Source of the DNA: Cyanobium sp. NS01
Lineage (GTDB): Bacteria; Cyanobacteriota; Cyanobacteriia; PCC-6307; Cyanobiaceae
Length of the DNA: 64,000 nt
Assembly: GCF_014280235.1 (NCBI RefSeq)
Contig: NZ_CP047940.1
Location: 1,488,001 to 1,552,000, forward strand
Direction: 5' to 3'
Positions 55,559 through 63,399 of the stretch are shown piece after piece. Each line of letters begins with the position of its first letter. The first letter of the stretch is position 1. Under the pieces are notes generated by a model. That model worked only from the letters and a program-made list of their open reading frames with translations. It made no database searches and had not been told where the DNA came from. The position numbers and the translations under genes were made by a program.

Positions 55559-57949
55559 ATGGCCAGCACATCCAGTCGGGAAGCAGCACTCGAGCGCCGC
55601 CGGGCCCTCACCACGGGCGGCAAGAAGGCTGCCGGGAGATTCATCTCCAGCCCGAGTCGGGTTCGCACCGTCGAGGACCTGCGGCAGGCCCGCTCGATCG
55701 AGACCGCAGCCCCGGTGACGCCAGAGCGTCAGAGGGCTGCCAGCCCCAGAGCTGCTGCCAGCCGTCCGAGTCTTTCCCTCAGTGCCCCTGAGGCCCCACG
55801 CAGCAACCCCGCCAGAAGGGTTCTCAACCACAGCCGCGAGCTGGCGCTGGCCCGCCGCCAGGCCCTCACCCAGAAGGGCAAGCGGGCCAGCACGTCCCGC
55901 GATCGCACCCGAACGGACCTGGGGCTGACGGTGAGCCGAGGCACCAGCGCCTCCAGCGGCAGCGCCCCCGAGGCCAGTCCCATCGCTGCGGCCAGCGCCA
56001 CCAGCAGCGCTCCCAGCAGCCGTTCCTCCCTCAATCTCAGCCTGTCGAGCTCACGCCTCGGCTCCGGCAGCGGCGGAGCCGCCGAGCGCCGCACCATGAA
56101 GCGCGCCCAGGCCCAGCACAACCCCAGCCGGGCCCTCGTGCTGGCCAGGCGGGAGGCCCTCTCCAAGCGCGGCAAGTCCGCCAACGCCCCCACCAGCAGC
56201 ACCGCTGCCACCCTGGCCCGCCAGGGCAATCCAGACATCAGCACCCGCGAACTGGCCCAGAAGGTGCGCGAACTCAAGGCCAAGGTGGGCAGTGCCGGCT
56301 CCTGCCGCAGCGGTGGCACCCGCCCCTGCGGCCCCAACCGCCATGGCGCCCAGCAGGCCGCCACGGCCGATGCCCACTGGAAAGTGGGCATGAGTGAAAC
56401 CACCTCCGGCCAGGTGGTGACCGGCACCCAGGCCAACCGCTCGCCCAAGACCACGGGCAACGAGGCCGCCACCTGCCGTGCCATCACCGGCACGGAGTAT
56501 CTGGGGGCCGAGGTGTTCCAGACGTTCTGTCAGAGCGACGCTCCCAGCCGTCAACCGGCCAAGGTGCGCCTCACGGACACCAGCCACGGCAATCGGGTCA
56601 CCGGCAACGAGGTGGGCCGCTCTGAAAAGGTCACCGGCGATGAACCTGGCACCTGCAAGCTGGTCACCGGCACCGAGTACGTGTCGGCCAACCAGATGGC
56701 CTCCTACTGCGGCACAAGCCAAGCCAGCCCCCGCAAGGTGGGCAAGAGCCAGACCCTCGGCGGTCAACCCGTTTCCGGGGTGATGGTGGGCCGCTCCGAG
56801 CGGGTCACCGGCGATGAACCCGGCTCCGGCCTGCAGCTCACGGGTGACCAGTACCTCGGTGCCGAGCCGCCGGCTCCGGGTCGGGCCCCCACCAAGGTGG
56901 ACTCGCTTCACACCCTGCGGGGCACCAACGTGACCGGCACCCACGTGGGCCGGGGCCAGCGGGTCACCGGCGATGAACCCGGCAGCTGCCGCCTGGTCAC
57001 CGGCGATGAATACGTGGGCAGCCAGCAATACGCCGCCTTCTGCGGCTCGGTTCCTGAACCTGAAGCCCCCAAGGTGGGGTTCAGCGTGACCAACCGCGCT
57101 CAGGTGGTGAGCGGCACCCGCACCGGCCGCAGCGACAAGGTCACGGGCGATGAACCCGGAACCTGCAAGTCGGTGACCGGCACCCCCTACGCCGGCCTGG
57201 AGCAGGCCTCCGACTACTGCGCAACGCCCGCCGTGCGCGAGATCCGTCAACGCACCCCGGTGCGCGGCTCCAGCCGCATGAGTGGGATCCAGCCCGGCAT
57301 CGGCGGCGTGATGACCGGCGCCGAGCGAGGCGCCTGTGAACCCATCACCGGCACCCCCTACGTGGGGGGTGACCAGCTGGCGGCAGCCTGTGGTGCCGCC
57401 AGTGGCCAGGATGCCGACTACCCCCAGCCCCTCGAAACAGCCCCCTGGCAACGGTTCAGCGTTCAGTCACCGGCCCGCGCCGCCCAGACGGCGCGCCAGC
57501 AGGCCGGCGGTGTCACCGGCAACGCCTACGAACAGGGAGGCCGCATCACCGGCCCTTTTGACCTGGCCGCCGGACAGGTCACCGGCACCGAACAGTTTCG
57601 CTTTGACCGCAAGGGCCCCCAGCTCTCCCGGGGGCCGATCCAGGTCTCGCCGGCCCCTGTGAGCGTGGACCAGGACGTGCGCCCCACCTCCAGGGTCACC
57701 GGTGAAGGCATCTCCGCAGGCCTCAAGATCACTGGCGACGACTGGGATCGGGGCGAGCATGTGACGGGAACGGAAGGCCGTTCCGCCCGCCGCCGCAACC
57801 CCACCCGCGTGGGCCCGATGAGCGCCATGCCCGGTGCCCAGCCCAAGCGCAACGACGCGGTGCCCGAACCGGTGAGCCTGGTGACCGGCTCCAGCGGCAA
57901 CACCCAGGCCGGATCCCTGATCACGGTTTCCGGTGGGGCCCGCGGCTGA
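55559..57949 (+). CDS. csoS2: CsoS2, intrinsically disordered carboxysome scaffold
   Basis: CsoS2 bridges RuBisCO and shell during assembly. ATG 55559 gives 796 residues starting MASTSSREAALERRRALTTG; the frame opens at 55460, but that start lies inside a hairpin. The N-domain has three RuBisCO-binding repeats of the pattern SRExAxxRRxALxxxGK (SREAALERRRALT, SRELALARRQALT, SRALVLARREALS), with perhaps a fourth degenerate. Then come six M-repeats with VTGxE/D motifs; the third lacks the Cys pair. A C-domain (QQAGGVTGNAYEQGG, GLKITGDDWDRGEHVTGTE) anchors to the shell. I see no obvious slippery heptamer for the -1 frameshift known in Halothiobacillus. Confidence 0.96.
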   Translation: MASTSSREAALERRRALTTGGKKAAGRFISSPSRVRTVEDLRQARSIETAAPVTPERQRAASPRAAASRPSLSLSAPEAPRSNPARRVLNHSRELALARRQALTQKGKRASTSRDRTRTDLGLTVSRGTSASSGSAPEASPIAAASATSSAPSSRSSLNLSLSSSRLGSGSGGAAERRTMKRAQAQHNPSRALVLARREALSKRGKSANAPTSSTAATLARQGNPDISTRELAQKVRELKAKVGSAGSCRSGGTRPCGPNRHGAQQAATADAHWKVGMSETTSGQVVTGTQANRSPKTTGNEAATCRAITGTEYLGAEVFQTFCQSDAPSRQPAKVRLTDTSHGNRVTGNEVGRSEKVTGDEPGTCKLVTGTEYVSANQMASYCGTSQASPRKVGKSQTLGGQPVSGVMVGRSERVTGDEPGSGLQLTGDQYLGAEPPAPGRAPTKVDSLHTLRGTNVTGTHVGRGQRVTGDEPGSCRLVTGDEYVGSQQYAAFCGSVPEPEAPKVGFSVTNRAQVVSGTRTGRSDKVTGDEPGTCKSVTGTPYAGLEQASDYCATPAVREIRQRTPVRGSSRMSGIQPGIGGVMTGAERGACEPITGTPYVGGDQLAAACGAASGQDADYPQPLETAPWQRFSVQSPARAAQTARQQAGGVTGNAYEQGGRITGPFDLAAGQVTGTEQFRFDRKGPQLSRGPIQVSPAPVSVDQDVRPTSRVTGEGISAGLKITGDDWDRGEHVTGTEGRSARRRNPTRVGPMSAMPGAQPKRNDAVPEPVSLVTGSSGNTQAGSLITVSGGARG

Positions 57950-57956
57950 TTCGCCC

Positions 57957-59681
57957 ATGCCCCGCCGATCCTTCCGCCCCACCCAAGCGTCGCTCGCCCC
58001 CACGGCCCAGCGCCGCCGCCCGAGATCCAGCCGCGACCCGGAGATCCTCCCTGCTGACAGCGACGCCCAGCCTGCGGTTCCCCTGCGGGGCACCCGGGCA
58101 AGGGCCGCCATGCAGGCCGCCCGGCCTTCAGCAACGCCGAGCGGCGCCAGCCGGGCGCAGCGGACCCGCCTCTCCGGTGCAAAGGCCACCAGCCTCGGCC
58201 GGTCCGGAACGCGCACAGCAGCCTTCAGCAGTTCCTTCCCCAGCCGGGCCGTGGCCAGCGCCGGGCGCGGCTCCAGCACCCATCCGCTCACCGATCCGGG
58301 CGCCAACCGGGCGCTGCAGGCCTACGACGAGGGAGTGAAGCAGGCCTTCGACCGCATCGTGCCGGTGCTCAAGCAGCTGTCAGGTCTGCAGCACGAGGAC
58401 GACTTCGTGGACCAGGCCCAGGCGATCGCCCAGGACCAGCTGGGCTATGCCCTGCCCCTGCCGATCCTGGAAACCGCCTGGGTGAGCCAGCTCGACATGC
58501 GCACCCTGTTTGCCTGGTGTGTGTTCGAGACCTACGAGCAGACCAGCGCCGCCTTTTTCAACCGGGATCCCCTTGGCGGCCAGGCCGGCAGTGAGGCCTC
58601 CCAGGCCTTCAATGCCTTCCTGCTGGAGTGTGGCTTCCACCTGCTCGACATCACCCCCTGTGCCGACGGACGCCTGGCCCACGCCATCGCCTATGGCCTG
58701 AGGCTGCCGTTCAGTTCTGTGCGACGCCGGCCCCACGCCGGTGCCCTGTTCGATGTGGAGAACACGGTGAACCGCTGGGTGAAGACCGAGCACCTCCGCT
58801 ATCGGGAGGGGATCCCCAATCCAGCCCATGCCGATACCCGCTACCTGAAGGTGGCGATGTATCACTTCAGTTCCAGGGATCCAAGCCATGAGGGCTGCGC
58901 CGCCCATGGCAGCGACGACAGCCTGGCGGCCTCCTGCGGGCTGCTGCGGCTGCAGGACTTCCAGCAGGCGGTGGAGAACAGCTTCTGCTGCGGGGCCTCG
59001 GTGGATCTGCTGCTGCTGGGCATCGACACCGACACCGATGCCATCCGGGTGCATGTACCGGGCATGGATGGCAGCACCAACCTGGAGCGCTGGCTGGATG
59101 CCCAGGACGTCTATGCCGCCACCGCCGACCTGAACCCAGAGCAGGCCCGCCAACAGGTGCAGCAGATGGTGCGGCAGGCCGCGGCCTCCGCCCCTGACCC
59201 CGGCATGGTGAGCCTCGTGGCCCGCCTTCTGGAGCACAACATCTCCCAGATCGACTACGTGCGCCAGTTCCATGGCGGCGCCTACGACGACGCCAGCCAT
59301 GCGGAGCGCTTCATCGGCGTGGGGATCGGCTTCAAGGAAATCCATCTGCGCAACCTCACCTACTTCGCCTACATGGACACCGTGGAAGAGGGCGCCGCAG
59401 ACCTGGATGTGGGCGTGAAGATCTTCCAGGGGCTGAATGTGTCCCGGGGCCTGCCGGTGCCCGTGGTGGTGCGCTTCGACTACCACGGCCAGGTGCCCGG
59501 TGCCCGGGAGCGGGCCGTGCGCCATTGCCAGCGGGTGCAGGCCGCCATCGAGAGCCGCTACGCCGAGCTCTTCCAGCAGGGCCTGCTGCACGCCCTGCTC
59601 ACCATCCGCGACCAGGATCGCCACATTCCCGCCGAAATCGTGGCCTCCACCATCGTGTTCGCCGCCACGGGAGGTCATTGA
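57957..59681 (+). CDS. csoSCA: CsoSCA, carboxysomal epsilon-class carbonic anhydrase
   Basis: CsoSCA converts bicarbonate to CO2 inside the shell. ATG 57957, 7 bases after csoS2, gives 574 residues. A basic disordered tail of about 110 residues, likely the shell or RuBisCO anchor, precedes the helical and catalytic domains. The active-site triad Cys235, Asp237, Arg239 (TPCADGRLAH) and the further zinc ligands His317 and Cys327 (CAAHGSDD and LAASCGLL) are visible. They match Halothiobacillus Cys173, Asp175, Arg177, His242 and Cys253 by pattern. The C-terminal defective half (GVGIGFKEIHLRNLTYFAY) is complete. It is followed at once by csoS4A. Confidence 0.95.
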   Translation: MPRRSFRPTQASLAPTAQRRRPRSSRDPEILPADSDAQPAVPLRGTRARAAMQAARPSATPSGASRAQRTRLSGAKATSLGRSGTRTAAFSSSFPSRAVASAGRGSSTHPLTDPGANRALQAYDEGVKQAFDRIVPVLKQLSGLQHEDDFVDQAQAIAQDQLGYALPLPILETAWVSQLDMRTLFAWCVFETYEQTSAAFFNRDPLGGQAGSEASQAFNAFLLECGFHLLDITPCADGRLAHAIAYGLRLPFSSVRRRPHAGALFDVENTVNRWVKTEHLRYREGIPNPAHADTRYLKVAMYHFSSRDPSHEGCAAHGSDDSLAASCGLLRLQDFQQAVENSFCCGASVDLLLLGIDTDTDAIRVHVPGMDGSTNLERWLDAQDVYAATADLNPEQARQQVQQMVRQAAASAPDPGMVSLVARLLEHNISQIDYVRQFHGGAYDDASHAERFIGVGIGFKEIHLRNLTYFAYMDTVEEGAADLDVGVKIFQGLNVSRGLPVPVVVRFDYHGQVPGARERAVRHCQRVQAAIESRYAELFQQGLLHALLTIRDQDRHIPAEIVASTIVFAATGGH

Positions 59682-59682
59682 G

Positions 59683-59979
59683 ATGCTGATCTGCAAGGTG
59701 CTCAAGCCCCTGGTCTCCACCAACCGCATTCCCGGTTTCGAGCACAAGCTGCTGCAGGTGGTGCTGGATGGCAGCACCAAGAAAGTGGCGGTGGACGCCG
59801 TGGGCTGCATCCCCGGTGACTGGGTGATCTGTGTGGGGAGTTCGGCGGCCCGAGAAGCCGCCGGCAGCAAGTCGTATCCCAGCGATCTCACGATCGTGGG
59901 GATCATCGACCACTGGGATCCCGACGCCCCCAAACCGGCGGCCCCACCGCCCAGCTCGGAACCGGGAGCAGGCACCTGA
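59683..59979 (+). CDS. csoS4A: CsoS4A, pentameric vertex shell protein
   Basis: CsoS4A pentamers close the twelve vertices of the shell. The 98-residue product begins MLICKVLKPLVSTNRIPGFE one base after the csoSCA stop. It carries the EutN/CcmL fold motifs (HKLLQVVLDGSTKKVAVDAV, GCIPGDWVICVGSSAAREAA) and ends with an unusually long Pro-rich tail (DPDAPKPAAPPPSSE). csoS4B starts inside its stop codon. Confidence 0.96.
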   Translation: MLICKVLKPLVSTNRIPGFEHKLLQVVLDGSTKKVAVDAVGCIPGDWVICVGSSAAREAAGSKSYPSDLTIVGIIDHWDPDAPKPAAPPPSSEPGAGT

Positions 59980-60230
59980 TGGAAATCATGCAGGTGACCG
60001 GCTCCCTCGTCTGCAGCCAGCGGGTCAGTGGCATGGGCCATTGGAACCTGAGGGTGCTGCGCAACGTCAAAGGCAAGCTCTCGGTGGCCGTCGATCCCGT
60101 CGGCGCCTCCGTCGGCAACTGGGTGTTCACCTCCAGCGGCTCCGCCGCCCGTTTCGCCTGTGGTATCCCCGAAGCCCAGATCGATCTGACCATCTCCGGA
60201 ATCATTGATTTCTGGGAACCCGATGGCTAG
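59979..60230 (+). CDS. csoS4B: CsoS4B, pentameric vertex shell protein
   Basis: This is the second vertex protein of the EutN/CcmL family. The 83-residue product begins MEIMQVTGSLVCSQRVSGMG, with the family motifs VDPVGASVGNWVFTSSGSAA and IDLTISGIIDFWEPDG. Its ATG overlaps the csoS4A stop (TGATG), so the two are translationally coupled. CsoS4B lacks the long tail of CsoS4A. csoS1E follows after an 79-base gap without a visible hairpin. Confidence 0.96.
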   Translation: MEIMQVTGSLVCSQRVSGMGHWNLRVLRNVKGKLSVAVDPVGASVGNWVFTSSGSAARFACGIPEAQIDLTISGIIDFWEPDG

Positions 60231-60309
60231 CTGACGCCCCGACGGCTGCTGCTTCCCGCGGCGGCCGCTGTGCCGATCTCACCCTGTTCCCGTCCCCCCG
60301 CGCCCCGCC

Positions 60310-60984
60310 ATGGCCACACCGACCACCCGACCGACCGGCAAATCCGCCGCCTCAGAGGGCGCCGGTGACGCCAGCAGCGCCAGCGCCAGGCCAGCGCCGG
60401 CAGCGACGCCCACCAGCCAGGCGGCGACGCCACCCCCCACCTCCCAGAAGCCCGCCTCTCTGAAGTCCAGCTCCACCAAGCCCAGCCCGGCCGCCCCGGC
60501 TGCCGCGGCCACCACCACGGCCCGTTCCACAGCCAGCACCACCAGCCGGTCCAGGGCTCTGCCCCCCGCCTCCAGCACCAGCCAGCGCTCCAGCAGCAGC
60601 AGCAGCAGCCGCCGCTCCGGGGGCTCCAGTGGCACCCGGCCCCCCGCCTCTTCGTCCTCCTCCGCAACCTCCCCCATGGCTCCCACCGTTAACGGCATCG
60701 CCCTCGGCATGATCGAAACCCGCGGTCTGGTGCCTGCGATCGAGGCGGCTGACGCCATGACCAAGGCCGCTGAGGTCACCATGGTGGCCCGCGAATTCGT
60801 GGGCGGTGGCTACGTCACCGTGATGGTGCGGGGGGAAACCGGCGCCGTGAACGCCGCGGTGCGGGCCGGTGCCGACGCCTGCGAGCGGGTGGGTGACGGC
60901 CTCGTGGCTGCCCACATCATTGCCCGCCCCCACACCGAAGTGGAGCCCGCTCTGCAGAGCACTGAGACCGTTCGCCGCCTGTGA
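60310..60984 (+). CDS. csoS1E: CsoS1E, BMC shell protein with long disordered N-terminus
   Basis: The 224-residue product has about 120 residues of Ser/Pro/Ala/Thr-rich low-complexity sequence, with a CAG codon run at 60591-60609, and then a full BMC domain almost the same as CsoS1A (TVNGIALGMIETRGLVPAIE to PHTEVEPAL). CsoS1E is a low-copy shell component found in only some alpha-cyanobacteria. The BMC part would co-assemble with CsoS1A hexamers, and the tail, whose role is unknown, would hang from the shell. It overlaps the next start by TGATG. Confidence 0.94.
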   Translation: MATPTTRPTGKSAASEGAGDASSASARPAPAATPTSQAATPPPTSQKPASLKSSSTKPSPAAPAAAATTTARSTASTTSRSRALPPASSTSQRSSSSSSSRRSGGSSGTRPPASSSSSATSPMAPTVNGIALGMIETRGLVPAIEAADAMTKAAEVTMVAREFVGGGYVTVMVRGETGAVNAAVRAGADACERVGDGLVAAHIIARPHTEVEPALQSTETVRRL

Positions 60985-61457
60985 TGCCGATGGACGCCGC
61001 CCATCCGCGCGTCCTGGGCTATCTGGGTCGCGCCCTGAGCCTCGAGCTCACCGCCGTGCAGCAATACATGACCCAGGCCTCCCTGCTGGAGATCTGGGGC
61101 AATGCCGAGGCCGCCAAACGCTTCCGCGAGGAAACCGTGGAAGAACTCCGCCATGCCGAAAAGCTGGTGCAGCGGATGCTCAGCCTCGGCGTGGCTCCGG
61201 CCGCTTCCCAGTTGCAGCCGGTGGCCCACGCCCCCGATCTGCCTGGGTTGCTGCGCCACAACAGCGCCATGGAGGCCGAACTCATCAATCATTACGCCGA
61301 AGCCGTGCGCTTCTGTGTTCAGATCGGAGACGGAGAGAATGAAGCCTGCTTCCGTGAACTGTGGCGCGACGAGCAATCCCATGGGGAGGAGCTGGCCATC
61401 TGGCTGCGTCAGCTGGGCGGGCAGCCAGGCCCGGGCCTCGAGCGCGCGACCTTCTGA
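60984..61457 (+). CDS. Bacterioferritin-like (ferritin-fold) protein of the cso operon
   Basis: The start is ATG 60984, overlapping the csoS1E stop; the 157-residue product begins MPMDAAHPRVLGYLGRALSL. The four-helix ferritin pattern is visible with ligand-like residues in ELTAVQQYMTQASLLE, EETVEELRHAEKLVQRML and ELINHYAEAVRF, and in DEQSHGEELAIWLRQLG. A ferritin-like gene follows cso clusters in many alpha-cyanobacteria and proteobacteria. Whether it stores iron, oxidises iron or does something shell-related is not known from sequence. It is cotranscribed with csoS1E and leads ndhF4. Confidence 0.9.
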   Translation: MPMDAAHPRVLGYLGRALSLELTAVQQYMTQASLLEIWGNAEAAKRFREETVEELRHAEKLVQRMLSLGVAPAASQLQPVAHAPDLPGLLRHNSAMEAELINHYAEAVRFCVQIGDGENEACFRELWRDEQSHGEELAIWLRQLGGQPGPGLERATF

Positions 61458-61524
61458 GCCAGCAGCGGCTTGGCAGCCGCCGCCCTGAGCTCAGCTGGCT
61501 CCAGGCCGCCTGAAGGGCCAGCCA

Positions 61525-63399
61525 GTGACAGATCCCGTGCCCCTCCTGCCCCTGCCCCTCCAGCTGGCCTGGCTGATCCCGCTGTACGGGTTCAGCGGCA
61601 TGCTGCTCTCGCTGCCCTGGGCCTGCGGCTGGCTACCGCGCCAGGGTCCGCGGCCGGCGGCCTACCTCAACCTGCTGGTCACCCTGCTGGCCGTGGTCCA
61701 CGGCGCTCTGGCGGCCTGGCAAGTGAGCCTCCACGGCCCGGCCCACCTGGTCATCCCCTGGTTTTCCGCCGCCGACCTCAGCCTCAGCCTGGGCTTCGAC
61801 CTCTCGCCCACCAACCTGGCCGCCCTGGCGCTGGTGACCCTGCTGAGCCTGCTGGCCCAGGTGTTTGCCCTTGGCTACCTCGACAAGGAGTGGTCGCTGG
61901 CGCGCTTCTACGCCCTGGTGGGCTTCTTCGAAGGCGCCCTCTGTGGGGTGGTGCTGAGCAGCAACCTGTTCATGAGCTATTTCCTGCTGGAGATGCTCAC
62001 CCTCTCCACCTACCTGCTGGTGGGGTTCTGGTATGCCCAGCCGCTGGTGGTCACGGCGGCCCGCGATGCCTTCCTCACCAAGCGGGTGGGTGATGTGCTG
62101 CTGCTGATGGGCGTGGTGGCCCTCTCGGCCTGGGCCGGCTCGTTGGAGTTCACCGATCTCTACAGCTGGGCCGCAGCCGCCCACGCCGACGGCAGCCTCA
62201 CCCCCCTGGCCGGCACCCTGCTGGGCCTGGGGCTGATCGCCGGACCGATGGGCAAGTGTGCCCAGTTCCCGATGCACCTGTGGCTCGATGAGGCCATGGA
62301 GGGCCCCAACCCGGCCTCGATCCTGCGCAACTCAGCCGTGGTCACCGCCGGAGCCCTGGTGCTGCTCAAGCTGATGCCGCTGCTGCTGCTCTCTCCGGTG
62401 GCCACGGACGTGCTGCTGGCGGTGGGCACGATCAGCGCCCTGGGCGGAGCGCTCGTGGCCCTGGCCCAGGTGGACCTGAAGCGGGCCTGCTCCTACGGCA
62501 CCACCTCCTATGTGGGGCTGGTGTTCATTGCCATCGCCCTGCAGCAACCCGGTATCGCCGTGCTGCTGCTGTTCTCCCACGCCCTGGCCAAGGCGCTGCT
62601 GTTCATGGGTGTGGGCAGCGTGATCGCCGCCACCAACTGCCAGGACCTCACCGAGCTGGGCGGCATCGGCAGCCGCATGCCCGCCACCGCCACGGCCTTT
62701 GTGGTGGGGAGCGCCGGCCTGGTGGGGCTGCTGCCCCTGGGCTGCTTCTGGTGCTTCGGCCTGGGCGTGGAGGCTCTGCTGGCCGGTGCCCCCGCCTTCG
62801 CCGCGGTGCTGCTGATCACCAATGCCCTCACGGCCGTGAACCTCTGCCGGGTGTTCCGCAGTGTGTTTCTGGGTGCCGTGAGGCCCAAGACCCGCCGCAC
62901 GCCGGAGGTGATCTGGCTGATGGCCCTGCCGATGGTGAGCCTCAGCGTGCTGGTGCTGCTCACCCCCCTGCTGCTGGCCCGGCTGGATCCGGTGCCTGGC
63001 CTGGCCTCCTTCGCCTGGCCCATCGGCCTGGCGGTGGCAGGCAGCGGGCTGCTGGGGGTGGGGATCGGCGTCTGGCTGCCCCTCGATGCAGTGCGCAGCC
63101 GCTCCAGCCCCCAGGCCCTGCGCGGTCTGCAGGACCTGCTGGCCTTCGACTTCTACAGCGAGGCGGCCTACCGCAGCACGCTGGTGGCCCTGGTGGCGGC
63201 CCTGGCCCGCCTCAGCGACGGGCTGGATCGACGCCTGGTGAACGGCGTGGTGAACGGCTTCGGTCGGCTCTCGCTGCAGAGTGCCGAGGGTCTGAAGCTG
63301 GGGGTGAGCGGGCAGCTGCAGTCGTACCTGCTCACCGCCGTGGTGGCGATCGTGACGCTGACCGCCTGCCTGGCCTGGCTCAGCCGAGGCGGCCCATGA
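61525..63399 (+). CDS. ndhF4: NDH-1 subunit NdhF4 (CO2-uptake NDH-1)
   Basis: NdhF4 is a proton-pumping-type membrane subunit of the NDH-1 complex specialised for CO2 hydration. The 624-residue product has about sixteen membrane helices. The antiporter-like core shows GPMGKCAQFPMHLWLDEAM, EGPNPASILRNSAVVTAGAL and the Lys-bearing AQVDLKRACSYGTTSYVGLV. Placement after the cso operon and before ndhD4 marks it as the inorganic-carbon form rather than the respiratory NdhF1; alpha-cyanobacteria usually keep this one CO2-uptake type. It shares a 4-base overlap (ATGA) with ndhD4. Confidence 0.93.
   Translation: MTDPVPLLPLPLQLAWLIPLYGFSGMLLSLPWACGWLPRQGPRPAAYLNLLVTLLAVVHGALAAWQVSLHGPAHLVIPWFSAADLSLSLGFDLSPTNLAALALVTLLSLLAQVFALGYLDKEWSLARFYALVGFFEGALCGVVLSSNLFMSYFLLEMLTLSTYLLVGFWYAQPLVVTAARDAFLTKRVGDVLLLMGVVALSAWAGSLEFTDLYSWAAAAHADGSLTPLAGTLLGLGLIAGPMGKCAQFPMHLWLDEAMEGPNPASILRNSAVVTAGALVLLKLMPLLLLSPVATDVLLAVGTISALGGALVALAQVDLKRACSYGTTSYVGLVFIAIALQQPGIAVLLLFSHALAKALLFMGVGSVIAATNCQDLTELGGIGSRMPATATAFVVGSAGLVGLLPLGCFWCFGLGVEALLAGAPAFAAVLLITNALTAVNLCRVFRSVFLGAVRPKTRRTPEVIWLMALPMVSLSVLVLLTPLLLARLDPVPGLASFAWPIGLAVAGSGLLGVGIGVWLPLDAVRSRSSPQALRGLQDLLAFDFYSEAAYRSTLVALVAALARLSDGLDRRLVNGVVNGFGRLSLQSAEGLKLGVSGQLQSYLLTAVVAIVTLTACLAWLSRGGP

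Noticed and set aside
56051-57451. 466-residue Gly/Ala/His-rich frame on the - strand
   Set aside because: It mirrors the CsoS2 repeats, so it looks repetitive and protein-like, but it is the antisense image of csoS2.
60591-60609. CAG run as a separate microsatellite element
   Set aside because: It lies in frame as Ser codons in the CsoS1E tail and is explained by coding bias; kept only as a remark in the csoS1E finding.
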